Source: CTSoil-043 sp963821235
GTDB lineage: Bacteria > Chloroflexota > Limnocylindria > Limnocylindrales > CSP1-4
Length of the DNA stretch: 64,000 bases
Assembly (NCBI GenBank): GCA_963821235.1
Contig: CAWGCS010000001.1
Location: forward strand, 2,046,001 to 2,110,000
Direction of reading: 5' to 3'
This document shows positions 40,326 through 49,255 of this stretch, piece by piece (the first letter of the stretch is position 1; the number at the start of each line of letters is the position of its first letter). The notes beneath the pieces are model-generated. The model ran no database searches and was not told the origin of the DNA. It worked only from the letters and a program-made list of their open reading frames with translations. Both the position numbers and the translations under genes were made by a program.

Positions 40326-40739
40326 TCAGCCCTTCGGCTGGTTGATCCGGATCAGGTTCCCGGCCGGATCGCGGAAGGCGCAGTCGCGGACGCCGTAGGG
40401 CTGGTCCATCGGCTCCTGGACCACCTCGGCACCGGTCGCCTGCACATGGTCGAAGACCCCGTCGACGTCCGCGGTCGTGAGCACCAGCCGTCCCAGCAGG
40501 CCCTTGGCGAGGAGGTCGCCGAGCGCTTCCCGGTCCGACGACGAGATGCCGGGATCGGCCGCCGGCGGCTCCAGCACGACGCTGACGTCAGGCTGCGAAG
40601 GCGACCCGAGGGTCACCCAGCGCATGCCGTAGGCGCTGACGTCGCCGCGCACCTCGAAGCCCAGTGCGTCGCGATAGAAGGCGATCGCCTTCTCGTGATC
40701 GTCCACCGACAAGAAGCAGTTGTTCAGCTTCACGTCCAT
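40326..40739 (-). CDS. VOC (glyoxalase/bleomycin resistance) family protein
   Basis: 137 aa. The two beta-alpha-beta-beta-beta modules are clear: NNCFLSVDDHEKAIAFYRDALGFEV and LVLTTADVDGVFDHVQATGAEVVQEPMDQPYGVRDCAFRDPAGNLIRI, in parts. Metal-ligand positions cannot be assigned with certainty. It follows the AraC regulator gene by 9 bp with an AGGAG in the gap, so the pair is one operon. Substrate unknown, possibly a detoxification target sensed by the regulator. Confidence 0.9.
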   Translation of the reverse strand: MDVKLNNCFLSVDDHEKAIAFYRDALGFEVRGDVSAYGMRWVTLGSPSQPDVSVVLEPPAADPGISSSDREALGDLLAKGLLGRLVLTTADVDGVFDHVQATGAEVVQEPMDQPYGVRDCAFRDPAGNLIRINQPKG

Positions 40740-40748
40740 GGGTTGCTC

Positions 40749-41168
40749 CTATTCGCCTCCGCCCGCGGCCGCTTCCCAATTCCTGACTGGCCGCAGCGCC
40801 GCCCGCACCAGGCAGGCGGGCAGCGCCCCCGTCCACGAGTGGTCCCGAGCCCGGTAGGCGCTCGGAGTCTCCCCGACGAGCTCCGTGAAGCGGGTGCTGA
40901 AGGTCCCCAGCGACGAGCAGCCGACCTCGAAGCAGACCTCGGTCACGGAGAGGTCGCCGCGCCGCAACAAGGTCATGGCCCGCTCGATGCGCCGGGTCAT
41001 CAGGTAGCTGTACGGGGTCTCGCCGAAGGCGGCGCGGAAGCTCCGTGAGAAGTGGCCGGACGACATGCAGGCGGTGCGCGCGAGCGCCTCCACATCGAGC
41101 GGGCGCGCGTACTCACGATCCACCTGATCTCGAGCGCGCCGCAGTCGTACCAGGTCGCCGCGATCCAT
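40749..41168 (-). CDS. AraC family transcriptional regulator (DNA-binding domain only)
   Basis: 139 aa. Two helix-turn-helix units in tandem: LARTACMSSGHFSRSFRAAFGETPYSYLMTRRIERAMTLLRR in parts and SVTEVCFEVGCSSLGTFSTRFTELVGETPSAYR in parts. No N-terminal sensing domain. I start at ATG 41168, not 41180, because an extended -10 TGC-TATGGT (41184-41176, minus) lies 7 nt before it. It likely regulates itself and the co-transcribed VOC protein. Confidence 0.9.
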   Translation of the reverse strand: MDRGDLVRLRRARDQVDREYARPLDVEALARTACMSSGHFSRSFRAAFGETPYSYLMTRRIERAMTLLRRGDLSVTEVCFEVGCSSLGTFSTRFTELVGETPSAYRARDHSWTGALPACLVRAALRPVRNWEAAAGGGE

Positions 41169-41175
41169 GGCGTCG

Positions 41176-41184
41176 ACCATAGCA
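41176..41184 (-). promoter_or_regulatory. Extended -10 element of the AraC-VOC operon
   Basis: Minus-strand TGC-TATGGT, 7 nt before the ATG at 41168; consistent with a leaderless mRNA. Confidence 0.5.
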
Positions 41185-41228
41185 TCGCCGCCGGATGGGC
41201 GAGCTCCACGTGAGGCTGCCAGCCTCCT

Positions 41229-41771
41229 TCAGTCCGACTCCGGCCCGCGGAGGCTGAGGGCCGAGTAGATCGACCCGAGGAACCGGCTCGGGACCGAGGC
41301 GAGCCGCCGCGTGTCGCGGAAGCCGGCCTCCGCCGCGACGGCGGCCCAGGAACGGAACGACAGCGGGAAGGGGACCCATGGGTTGCCGTGGTCGGTGTCG
41401 TACTCGACGATGACGAGGCGACCGGCCGGCCGAAGGTACCCGGCGACGAGGCGGAGCACGGCCAGCTTGTCGCGCTCGAAGTGCAGCGAGTTCGCCATGA
41501 CGATCCCGTCGAGCGGCGGCAGCTCCAGCGGCAGCGTGAAGTCGCCAACGAGCGGCGTCACGCTCACGTTCGGGAATGCATCCCGGAACGCCCGTTCCTG
41601 AACCTGGAGTGCGCGGTTGTCCCGATCGACCGTGTGGATCGAGCCGGTCGGGCCGAGAAGGTCAGCGAGGGCGAGCGTGAACGCTCCCTCACCCGACCCG
41701 AGGTCGGCCCAGGTCTTCCCGCCACCCTCGACGCCTTCCCGGAGGAGCCGGACATGATCGCGATGGTCCAT
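41229..41771 (-). CDS. Class I SAM-dependent methyltransferase
   Basis: 180 aa from ATG 41771. Motif I TWADLGSGEGAFTLALADLLG (about residue 20), acidic end of beta2 HTVDRDNRALQVQE, GDFTLPLELPPLDGIVMANSLHF (motif IV region) and LRPAGRLVIVEYD are textbook Rossmann methyltransferase signs. No specificity residues known; the 'F.S.W..VA..AGF' near the end is of the Methyltransf_11/31 type acting on small molecules. A CAGAAT box (minus, 41784-41779) lies 7 nt upstream. Confidence 0.85.
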   Translation of the reverse strand: MDHRDHVRLLREGVEGGGKTWADLGSGEGAFTLALADLLGPTGSIHTVDRDNRALQVQERAFRDAFPNVSVTPLVGDFTLPLELPPLDGIVMANSLHFERDKLAVLRLVAGYLRPAGRLVIVEYDTDHGNPWVPFPLSFRSWAAVAAEAGFRDTRRLASVPSRFLGSIYSALSLRGPESD

Positions 41772-41806
41772 GCCGTCGATTCTGGCGCCGGTGAGCGCGG
41801 TGGAGG

Positions 41807-43699
41807 CTACTTCCAGTACGCGCCGAGCGCCTTGGAGACGCTGACGCCCATGGTCGAGCTGCCCGGCCACTGGACGCGGATGTTGACCGCGGCAGCGGAG
41901 GCCGACTTCATGGAGAAGGTCACGATGCCGTTGGCATCGGCCCACGCGGACTTGAGGTACACGGGGCCGCCCCAGGCGCCGTTGATCTTCTTGGCGATCA
42001 GGACGTTCACCCGCTGGCCGGCGAGGGCCGTGCCGCCGGTGAACTTCCAGGTCACGTACTTGCCCTTGACCTGGGTCTTGGGGGTCTTGGTGGTGTAGCC
42101 GCTCGTCGGGTTGAGGCCGAGCGCGCTCCCGACGCTGAAGGGCAGCTTCGGGAGGGGCGCCGGCGGGGGAGGCTCGGCCGGCGGGCCGGTGCCGGGACGT
42201 ACGGTGACCATGGCGGTGCCCTGGATCCCGCGTGCTGTCGCGGCGACCGTCGCCGTGCCGGCCTCCGCCGCCGAGTACTGGCCGGCGGCGCTGATCGCGC
42301 CGGGCCCGCCCACCGCCCACGTCACCTCGCCGTCGGCGAGCTCCACCGCGTTGTACGCGGCGTCCTGCCCCTTGGCCACGAAGTCGGTTGTCTCGCCCTG
42401 CCAGATGGCGGCCGTCCCGGGCAGGACGTCGACGATGGCGAGCGGGCCGGTCGGCGCGGAGCTGAAGACGATGAGGCTGTTGGCGACCGCGCGCTCGGAG
42501 CCGTCGGATGGGCGGTTCACGACGGACACCTCGGGATCGCCGGGGAGGCGGACGGCCATCGTCGTCGAGCCGCCGCCGTCCATGTTCAGCGCCTGGACCA
42601 CTCCGCGCGACAGCATCAGCTCGGCCAGCTCCTCGAGGTCGACGCCGGTGCTGTACCCCGCCTGACGCCCGTCAACGGTGGCCATGACCAGGTCGCCGCC
42701 GGCGGTGATCCCCAGGGCGGTCCGAGGATGCAGCTGGTCCGCCAGCGCGGGACGTGGGGAGATCGACGTTGCGCCGTCGCGCACGATGATCTCGCGCCCG
42801 CCGACGGCTTCGCGGACGTTCTCCCAGCCGGGCGTGATCGAGAGCGCGAGCGGCAGCACGCTTCCCGGCTGCAGCGTGTCGAGCTGCGACCCGGCGGGGC
42901 CGTTGAGGATGACGGTGTCCGGCGCGATCGGGATGCCTCCGGTCGCGGGACGAACCTCGAGCACGACCGCCTGGTGCACGCCTGTCGGCGTGAGCGGGAG
43001 GGCGACGCCGGCCAGCACGACATCGGTGCCGTCGACGTCTCCCGGTGTTGCCGGGCCGAAGCGGGGCGTGTAGAGCACGAGCTGCTGGTTCGACTTCCCC
43101 TGGTTGACGCGGTCGATCGTCCCGACCGTCCCGTCGGGCCAGGTGAAGGACGCGCTCACGAGGACGTTGCCGATGAGCGGGCTTCCCGAGGCGTCGATGC
43201 CGAACGTCGGCCGGGCCAGCCGCCCGGCGCTCACCAGCTCCCCGGCCTGGATGTGGATCCCGTTGGGCGCGAACTGGGTCGGGCTGTCATAGCCCGCCCA
43301 CGCGTCGGCGTTGAGCGCGGCGACGGCGCGGTGACCCTCGCGCGACGCGCGGAGCGCCTGGCGCCTCGTCGTCTCGAGGCTGGTGATCCGATCACCCGCG
43401 ATCGACGCTTCGAGGCTGATCTCGGGCGTTCCCACGTCGACCTCGACGAGGTGGACCGCCTGGGGTCCCGAACGGGTCGTCTGGATGGTTCCCCAGTCGT
43501 GCTGCACGCCGGGCGCGACCGGTGCGCGACCCTCCGAGACGTAACCGGACGAGATGGCCGCGAGGACGGTCGCCGGCCGCGGAGCGCCCGGCAGGACGGG
43601 GATCGGGGAGGCGGCGCCGGAGAAGGCGAGAAGGGCGGCCAGCGCCGCGACGGCCGTCGCGCGGGCGAAGCCGGGGGCGGACCGGAGCCGAGACACCAT
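41807..43699 (-). CDS. Secreted phosphodiester glycosidase (NAGPA/DUF2233) family protein
   Basis: 630 aa from ATG 43699, chosen because it opens directly on a signal peptide (RATAVAALAALLAFSGAAS) and has TACCAT 8 nt upstream; a frame up to 43774 also exists. The NAGPA domain occupies about 100-425: AALNADAWAGYDSPTQFAPNGIHI in parts, PRTALGITAGGDLVMATVDGRQ and ALNMDGGGSTTMAV, the last being the catalytic-site signature. A bacterial Ig-like region (LPGTAAIWQGETTDFVAKG) and a C-terminal beta domain follow. The family cleaves phosphodiester-linked sugars, for instance in cell-wall polymers; substrate unknown. Confidence 0.85.
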   Translation of the reverse strand: MVSRLRSAPGFARATAVAALAALLAFSGAASPIPVLPGAPRPATVLAAISSGYVSEGRAPVAPGVQHDWGTIQTTRSGPQAVHLVEVDVGTPEISLEASIAGDRITSLETTRRQALRASREGHRAVAALNADAWAGYDSPTQFAPNGIHIQAGELVSAGRLARPTFGIDASGSPLIGNVLVSASFTWPDGTVGTIDRVNQGKSNQQLVLYTPRFGPATPGDVDGTDVVLAGVALPLTPTGVHQAVVLEVRPATGGIPIAPDTVILNGPAGSQLDTLQPGSVLPLALSITPGWENVREAVGGREIIVRDGATSISPRPALADQLHPRTALGITAGGDLVMATVDGRQAGYSTGVDLEELAELMLSRGVVQALNMDGGGSTTMAVRLPGDPEVSVVNRPSDGSERAVANSLIVFSSAPTGPLAIVDVLPGTAAIWQGETTDFVAKGQDAAYNAVELADGEVTWAVGGPGAISAAGQYSAAEAGTATVAATARGIQGTAMVTVRPGTGPPAEPPPPAPLPKLPFSVGSALGLNPTSGYTTKTPKTQVKGKYVTWKFTGGTALAGQRVNVLIAKKINGAWGGPVYLKSAWADANGIVTFSMKSASAAAVNIRVQWPGSSTMGVSVSKALGAYWK

Positions 43700-43790
43700 C
43701 GCCGTCCATGGTATCGCCGGCGCGGACCGTCGCGCCATCGCTCGATGCCGGGCGCCGACGCCCGCCCGACGCAAGCGGGTTGCGACCGGG

Positions 43791-44759
43791 CTACGGGGTC
43801 GTCGGAGGCTCGGTGCCCTCCAGCAGTGCTCGCGCGGCCGTCCCGTCCGTCACGATCGACGTGATGTACCGACCGGCCAGGACTGCCCGGATTGCGGCGG
43901 CCTTCGTCGGCCCGCCGGCGACGGCGATCACCTCGGGGACCCGGCGGAGCTGCTCTGCCGTGATAGCGATGGATCGCTCCATCAGGTCGTCGGCCACGGC
44001 ATGGCCCTCGTCGTCGATCAACGTCGCGCAGATCTCCGCTCTGACGCCGAGCGCGCGCAGCGCTTCCCGCTCGGCGGCCGACATCGCGTCCCGAAGCTGC
44101 GAGTTGGGAGGATCCCAGGACCCGACGGCCACGACCGCCTTGGTGAGCCGGTCGAAGTTGCCCATCGCCTCGGCGACTTGCGGCTGTCGCCGGATGGCCG
44201 CCGCTGTCTCCGCGGTGTCGACGATGAGCGGAGCGTAGATCGGGAACGCAGGCCCGCCGGAGATGCTTGCAACCCGCCGGACGATCTCCACGGAGTTCTC
44301 CGTGACGTCCACGGCGCCGGCCGCCCCGGTCAGCTGGACGACGGTGCAGAGGGCCAGCCTGCCCAGGGAGGCGGTCATCGCATTGAGCGTTCGGCCCCAG
44401 CTGATCCCCAGGACGTCGCCCTCCTCCACAAGCTCGCTGAGAAGATCCGCGGCGATCTCGCCGAGATGCGCGCGGAGGACCTTCTCCGGCTCGTGGGGCG
44501 TGTTCACGACGATCGCGTGTCGGAGCGAGTACGCCGCCCGGAGCCGATCAGAGAGCTCCCCATCGATCGACGCCGGCAGGTCGATCTCGATCCGAACGAG
44601 GCCGTTGGCGCGCGCGCGATCGAGAATCCGGGACACCTTGAAGCGCGAGATGCCGAACTCCTCGGCGATCTCCTTCTTCGACCTGTCCTCGAGGAAGTAG
44701 CGGCGCGCAATCGCCGCAGCCTCCACGAGCTGGAGCGGCTTCAGACCCGACACCCCCAC
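43791..44759 (-). CDS. SorC/DeoR-type sugar-binding transcriptional regulator
   Basis: 322 aa from GTG 44759, chosen since GGAGG lies 8 nt before it; the frame is open to 44783. N-terminal winged HTH (IARRYFLEDRSKKEIAEEFGISRFKVSRILDRARANGLVRI in parts) followed by the SorC sugar-phosphate-binding domain: GDVLGISWGRTLNAM, VVQLTGAAGAVD, VAVGSWDPPNSQL, VIAVAGGPTKAAAIRAVL and TDGTAARALL. Such proteins repress sugar operons until a phosphorylated sugar binds. Divergent from the sugar operon with palindromic operators between. Confidence 0.92.
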   Translation of the reverse strand: MGVSGLKPLQLVEAAAIARRYFLEDRSKKEIAEEFGISRFKVSRILDRARANGLVRIEIDLPASIDGELSDRLRAAYSLRHAIVVNTPHEPEKVLRAHLGEIAADLLSELVEEGDVLGISWGRTLNAMTASLGRLALCTVVQLTGAAGAVDVTENSVEIVRRVASISGGPAFPIYAPLIVDTAETAAAIRRQPQVAEAMGNFDRLTKAVVAVGSWDPPNSQLRDAMSAAEREALRALGVRAEICATLIDDEGHAVADDLMERSIAITAEQLRRVPEVIAVAGGPTKAAAIRAVLAGRYITSIVTDGTAARALLEGTEPPTTP

Positions 44760-44796
44760 AATCAAGGCCTCCAGACAGGACACAAGGCGATCATGC

Positions 44797-44808
44797 GCTC
44801 ATTTGAGC
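44797..44808. promoter_or_regulatory. Operator O1 for the SorC regulator (palindrome)
   Basis: GCTCATTTGAGC, upstream of the regulator's own start. The exact reverse complement GCTCAAATGAGC occurs at 44892-44903. Centre-to-centre distance 95 bp, about nine helical turns. Confidence 0.65.
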
Positions 44809-44837
44809 ACACCGACCGCTCATTGCGCAAGCCAATC

Positions 44838-44867
44838 TTGACACGACCGGCGGAACGATGATGTAAT
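44838..44867 (+). promoter_or_regulatory. Sigma-70 promoter of the sugar operon
   Basis: Perfect -35 TTGACA (44838-44843), 18-bp spacer, -10 TGTAAT (44862-44867). It is the best promoter in the window. A start near 44875 falls on a partial operator copy GCTCATCTGGGC (44871-44882). Confidence 0.75.
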
Positions 44868-44891
44868 AGTGCTCATCTGGGCGTGTGCTGC

Positions 44892-44903
44892 GCTCAAATG
44901 AGC
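44892..44903. promoter_or_regulatory. Operator O2 for the SorC regulator (palindrome)
   Basis: GCTCAAATGAGC, exact reverse complement of O1, 5 bp before the ATG of the first sugar-operon gene and downstream of the promoter, so binding would block transcription. Confidence 0.65.
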
Positions 44904-44907
44904 GAGG

Positions 44908-45573
44908 ATGGCCGTGACCGAGATGGACGAGGCCAGGATCGTGGAGATCGGCCGAGCGCGGGTTCGGGCCGAGGTGGCCGCCCTCTCGACCGTCGAAGCG
45001 CAGATCGATGAGCGCCTCCCCGCGGCCGCCAGGATCCTGCTGGAGGCCACGGGCAAGGTGATCCCGGTCGGCGTCGGCACGTCGGGCGTGACGGCCCGCC
45101 GGCTTGCCCACCTGCTGTCCGTGACCGGGACTCCGGCCCTCTTCCTCCATCCGGCCGATGGGCTCCACGGAAGCCTTGGCGCGATCGAGCCGGGGGACGT
45201 CGTGATCGCGATCTCGAAGGGCGGCCAGTCGGCCGAGCTGAACGAGTTCGCCCGCCGCGCGAAGACGCGGGGGGCCAAGGTCATCGTGCTCACGAGCCGC
45301 GACGGCTCTGAGCTCGCCGCTCTTGGTGACGTGACCGTCGCCCTACCGACGCCGGACGGGGCCGATCCGGGCGGGGTCATCGCCATGGGCTCGACGCTCA
45401 TCGCCTCTGCGTGGGGAGATGCGCTGGCGGTCGCGCTCATGGACGCCCGCGGGTACGCGTGGGCGGAGGTGCTGTACACGCACCCCGGGGGCGCGGTCGG
45501 CCAGCTCGCCGCGAGCGATGTCCAGCTCGAAGGGCAGCTCGTCTCGCCGTCGGTTGCGCCGGAGGACGACTGA
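44908..45573 (+). CDS. SIS-domain phosphosugar isomerase (KpsF/KdsD-like, no CBS domains)
   Basis: 221 aa, ATG. Central SIS fold: KVIPVGVGTSGVTARRLAHLLSVTGTPALFLHPADGLHG in parts, then VVIAISKGGQSAELNEFARRAKTRGAKVIVLTS in parts, and a tail YTHPGGAVGQLA. This is the isomerase domain of the arabinose-5-phosphate isomerase group (the HPADGLHG loop is typical), without the C-terminal CBS pair. It would interconvert a ketose phosphate and an aldose phosphate for the pathway. Next gene after 2 bp. Confidence 0.85.
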   Translation: MAVTEMDEARIVEIGRARVRAEVAALSTVEAQIDERLPAAARILLEATGKVIPVGVGTSGVTARRLAHLLSVTGTPALFLHPADGLHGSLGAIEPGDVVIAISKGGQSAELNEFARRAKTRGAKVIVLTSRDGSELAALGDVTVALPTPDGADPGGVIAMGSTLIASAWGDALAVALMDARGYAWAEVLYTHPGGAVGQLAASDVQLEGQLVSPSVAPEDD

Positions 45574-45575
45574 CC

Positions 45576-47018
45576 GTGCCCCTCGTCGCCGGTGTCGACA
45601 CCTCGACCCAGTCGTGCACGGTCGTCCTCCGCGATGCGGACGACGGCCGCGTCGTTGGGACTGCCTCCGCCCCGCACCCGCCGACGACGCCGCCGATCAG
45701 TGAGCAGGATCCGCATTCCTGGTGGGCGGCGCTTCGACTGGCCCTCGGCAGGCTCGACGTCCGGGACGTGCGGGCGCTGAGCGTCGACGGGCAGGGGCAC
45801 GGCCTCGTCGCCCTCGATGCTGCCAATCAGGTCGTCCGCCCGGCCAAGCTGTGGAACGACACGACGTCTGCTCCCGAGGCTCGGGAGCTCGTGGAGCGTC
45901 TTGGCCCCGCGGTGTGGGCGAGCCGGGTTGGGACGGTCCCTACCGCAGCCTTCACGATCACCAAGCTCCTCTGGGTCGCCCGCCACGAGCCGGGCAACTT
46001 CGCCCGCATCGCCACCCTGCTGTTGCCCGGCGACTGGGTGATGTTCCGCCTGATGGGGTCGTTCCGGACGGACCGCTCGGCCGCCTCCGGCACGGGATAC
46101 TACGCGGCCCGCGAGAACGCCTGGCTGCCGGACATCCTCGCCCTCGCCGGTGGCGAGGGCTGGCTCCCGACCCTCCCGATCGTGGTCGGCCCCGACGATG
46201 CCGCGGGCACCGTCACGGCCGAGGCGAGCGAGGAGACGGGCCTGCAGGCCGGCACCCTCGTCGGCCCCGGCTGCAACGATCAGCCGCCGAGTGCCCTCGC
46301 GTTCGGGATCCGCGACGGCGACGTCATCATCTCGATCGGCACTTCCGGCACGGTCTACACACGCAGCGAGGTGCAGACCGCGGACCCGTCGGGCGCCGTC
46401 ACCGGGGTCGCCGACGCCTCGGGAGCGTTCCTGCCGCTCGTCTGCACCTTGAATGCGGCGAAGGTGACGGACGCGTTCGCGCGGATCCTCGGCGTCGACC
46501 ACGGTGAGCTCGCGCGGCTGGCCCTGGCCGCACCACATGCGGCCGATCGACCGATCGTCGTGCCGTACCTGGACGGCGAGCGGACCCCGAACCGGCCCAA
46601 TTCGCATGGCCTCGTCGCGGGGATGCGCTCGGACGTGACCCGGGAGCAGGTCGCGCGGGCGGCCTTCGAAGGCGTCGTCTGCGGCCTCCTCGACGGCCTC
46701 GACGCGCTCAACCGCGCAGGGGCCAGGACGGATGGCCGGCTGATCGTCACCGGCGGCGGGGCAAGGTCCCCGGCCTATCGCCAGTTCCTGGCTGATCTGA
46801 GCGGTCGCCTCGTGCACAGCGCCGACATCGCCGAGTCAGCCGCCGCGGGCGCCGCCGTCCAGGCCGCCGCGATCCTGCAGGGACGCCGCGTGATCGATGT
46901 CGCTGCGGCCTGGGCACCCCCGCTTCCCGTTGTCGCCGAACCGCGCTCCGGTCAAGCGGATGGCGAGCTCCGGGAACGCTACCGGCGCGCTGCCGGCTTG
47001 GAGGAACTCGATGGCTAG
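45576..47018 (+). CDS. FGGY-family carbohydrate kinase, xylulokinase-like
   Basis: 480 aa, GTG start 2 bp after the SIS gene. N-terminal ATPase fold: VAGVDTSTQSCTVVLRDADDG, LSVDGQGHGLVALD, KLWNDTTSAPEA (the xylulokinase W.D.R region reads WNDT). Later FGGY motif: DVIISIGTSGTVYT, YLDGERTPNRP, then RLIVTGGGARSPAYRQFLADLSG and ESAAAGAAVQAA. Phosphorylates a sugar or ketose with ATP. Closest in look to xylulokinase; I leave the substrate open. Overlaps the permease gene by 8 bp. Confidence 0.88.
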   Translation: MPLVAGVDTSTQSCTVVLRDADDGRVVGTASAPHPPTTPPISEQDPHSWWAALRLALGRLDVRDVRALSVDGQGHGLVALDAANQVVRPAKLWNDTTSAPEARELVERLGPAVWASRVGTVPTAAFTITKLLWVARHEPGNFARIATLLLPGDWVMFRLMGSFRTDRSAASGTGYYAARENAWLPDILALAGGEGWLPTLPIVVGPDDAAGTVTAEASEETGLQAGTLVGPGCNDQPPSALAFGIRDGDVIISIGTSGTVYTRSEVQTADPSGAVTGVADASGAFLPLVCTLNAAKVTDAFARILGVDHGELARLALAAPHAADRPIVVPYLDGERTPNRPNSHGLVAGMRSDVTREQVARAAFEGVVCGLLDGLDALNRAGARTDGRLIVTGGGARSPAYRQFLADLSGRLVHSADIAESAAAGAAVQAAAILQGRRVIDVAAAWAPPLPVVAEPRSGQADGELRERYRRAAGLEELDG

Positions 47019-48099
47019 AGCCCAGCTCAAGCTGCCCGCAGAGACAGGCATCTTCCTCGTCCTCCTCGTCGTCGCCGGGGCGATGACCCTGATGTCGCCG
47101 ACCTTCGGGACGGTCTCCAACGGGCTCGGCCTTCTCCTCAACGGCGCGGTCATCGGCTTCCTCGCCATCGGCCAGACGTTCGTTCTGCTGACCGGTGGGA
47201 TCGACCTGTCGACGGCGGCCAACATGGCCCTGACCGGCGTCCTCGGGACGCTGTTCATGCGATGGGGCATGCCGTGGCAGGGAGCCGTCGCGTTCGCCCT
47301 GTGCGCCGCAGTGCTCATCGGGGTGACGAACGGGATCCTCGTTCACTACGTCCGTATCCCGGCCTTCATCGCGACGTTCGGCATCCAGGGCGTCGCGGCC
47401 TCGCTCGCGCAGGTCATCACCGGTGGCGTCTCGATCACCGCCGAGGACACAAACTTCTCGTGGCTCGGCCAGGGCAAGATCGAGGGCATCCCGGTGCCCG
47501 TGCTCCTCCTGCTGACCGCGGCGATCGTCGTCGGCGCCGGGCTGAAATGGACCAGGTTGGGCGTCCACATCTACGCCCTTGGGGGCAACCCCCGGGCGGC
47601 CCGGCTGGCGGGCGTGAACACCGCCAGGACCACGATCTTCGTGTACGCCGCGAGCGCCCTGTTCGCCGGCGTCGGCGGCCTGATCACCGCCTCGCGACTG
47701 ATGGTCGGCTTCCCCTACGTCGGCAGCGGCAACGAGCTCTTCTACTCCATCGCGTCTGCGGTCGTGGGCGGGGTGAGCCTGTTCGGTGGGATCGGCACGA
47801 TCGGTGGCGTCATGATCGGCGCCGTCCTCATCGCGACCGTTGCCAACGGCATGAACGTCATGAACGTCAGCAGCTACTGGCAGCCGTTCGTGATCGGCGT
47901 GATCATCCTCGTGGGAGTCGCCTTCGACACGTACCGTCGGACACGAAGCGGGCGAGGCCCGCGAGGCCCGCGGCTCGGCGGCGTTCCAATCGGCCGACCC
48001 GCGGCGACCGCGTCCGGCGCGAAGCCTGCTCCCGAGGTGACGCCTGCGTCCCCGCCTCCCTCATCCATGCCACCGCCCGATCCGGGCGATCACCCCTAG
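47011..48099 (+). CDS. Sugar ABC transporter permease (RbsC family)
   Basis: 362 aa, ATG inside the end of the kinase gene. Eight to ten hydrophobic helices; the family signatures are TFVLLTGGIDLSTAANMALTGV (about 55-75), NGILVHYVRIPAFIATFGIQGVA (about 105), YALGGNPRAARLAGVNTARTTI (about 190) and VVGGVSLFGGIGTIGGVMIGA (about 250). A Pro/Ala-rich cytoplasmic tail (about 315-362) is longer than usual. Forms the channel with the RbsA-like ATPase. Confidence 0.92.
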   Translation: MARAQLKLPAETGIFLVLLVVAGAMTLMSPTFGTVSNGLGLLLNGAVIGFLAIGQTFVLLTGGIDLSTAANMALTGVLGTLFMRWGMPWQGAVAFALCAAVLIGVTNGILVHYVRIPAFIATFGIQGVAASLAQVITGGVSITAEDTNFSWLGQGKIEGIPVPVLLLLTAAIVVGAGLKWTRLGVHIYALGGNPRAARLAGVNTARTTIFVYAASALFAGVGGLITASRLMVGFPYVGSGNELFYSIASAVVGGVSLFGGIGTIGGVMIGAVLIATVANGMNVMNVSSYWQPFVIGVIILVGVAFDTYRRTRSGRGPRGPRLGGVPIGRPAATASGAKPAPEVTPASPPPSSMPPPDPGDHP

Positions 48100-48159
48100 G
48101 TATCCCATGCAGCAGAAGGCGGTCGTGGGAGTCGCGAACAGCTGGGAGGAGCGAATGGG

Positions 48160-49236
48160 ATGACGGTTTCCCTGTCCACGCATGGTCCAGTCACCAGGAG
48201 GTTGCTCACAGTGCGATCCAGATCCGCAGGTCGCGTTCTGGGCGTGGCGATCGTCGCGGCCGTGCTCGTGTCGGCCTGCTCGAGCGGCGCGACGACGGCT
48301 CCGTCGCAGGCACCCGCGAGCGCCGCGCCCAGCACGGCGGCCGGGCACGAGCTCCCGGACAGCTGCAAGGTCGACAAGCCGGTCATCGGCGCGATGCTCC
48401 CGAACACCGTCAACCCGTACTACGTCGCCATGAAGGCGAGCATCGAGAAGGTCGCGGCCGACAATGGCTTCGACATCAAGGTCGCGATCGCCGAGGACAG
48501 CAACGAGCGTCAGCTCTCGCAGGCCCAGGCGTTCATCGAGCAGAAGATCTGCGCGGCCTACCTGAACGGCGTTGACTCCGCGCCCGCGGCAGCCGTCGTG
48601 AAGCTCTTCAACGACGCCGGCATCCCGGTCTTCACGGTCAACGTCATCGTGTCCCAGCCGGATCTCGAGAAGCAGGGCGCCCACATCATCCAGTACATCG
48701 GCGCCGACCAGGTGTCTGGCGGCACGATCATGGCCCAGGAGGCGCTCAAGGACCTCGGCGCTACCGCCACGATCAGCTACGGGATCGTCGGCGACCCGGA
48801 GCAGATCCCGACCGAGCTGCGCGACAGCGGCTGGGACGAGGTCATGAAGACCAACCCGAACGCGACGTTCGTCGCCAAGGTGAACAGCAAGGTCGACCCG
48901 GCCGTCAGCCTGAAGGTCACGAGTGACCTGCTCACCGGCCACCCGGAGATCAACCTTCTCTGGGCGGACACTGGCCCCGGCACGGTCGGCGCCCTTCAGG
49001 CCATCAAGGCCGTCGGGAGGCAGGACACCGTCAAGCTGTACGGCTTCTGCGCCGCCGACGTGGAGATGACCGGTCCGTATGTGGCATGCGCCGCCCAGGA
49101 GCCGGCCAAGTACGGTCAGATGGTGATCGAGAACATCAAGAGTTACGTCAAGGACGGCAAGGACGTGCCTGCCGAGATCCTTGTCCCGGTCAAGCTCGAC
49201 AAGGGCGGATTCCCCCCGCCCGGCGATCTCGGCTGA
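48160..49236 (+). CDS. Sugar-binding lipoprotein of the ABC transporter (RbsB family)
   Basis: 358 aa from ATG 48160 (GGGAGGAG, 8 nt upstream). GTG 48211 has an equally good AGGAGG (48196-48201) and gives a tighter signal peptide, so a shorter 341-aa form is possible. Lipobox LVSACSSG, with the lipid Cys at about residue 40, then the periplasmic-binding fold (VIGAMLPNTVNPYYVAMKASIEK in part, ERQLSQAQAFIEQKI, IQYIGADQVSGGTIMAQEAL, INLLWADTGPGTVGALQAI). Captures the sugar outside the membrane. A strong hairpin follows. Confidence 0.92.
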   Translation: MTVSLSTHGPVTRRLLTVRSRSAGRVLGVAIVAAVLVSACSSGATTAPSQAPASAAPSTAAGHELPDSCKVDKPVIGAMLPNTVNPYYVAMKASIEKVAADNGFDIKVAIAEDSNERQLSQAQAFIEQKICAAYLNGVDSAPAAAVVKLFNDAGIPVFTVNVIVSQPDLEKQGAHIIQYIGADQVSGGTIMAQEALKDLGATATISYGIVGDPEQIPTELRDSGWDEVMKTNPNATFVAKVNSKVDPAVSLKVTSDLLTGHPEINLLWADTGPGTVGALQAIKAVGRQDTVKLYGFCAADVEMTGPYVACAAQEPAKYGQMVIENIKSYVKDGKDVPAEILVPVKLDKGGFPPPGDLG

Positions 49237-49255
49237 ACCAGCTCCTCCTCCTCCG

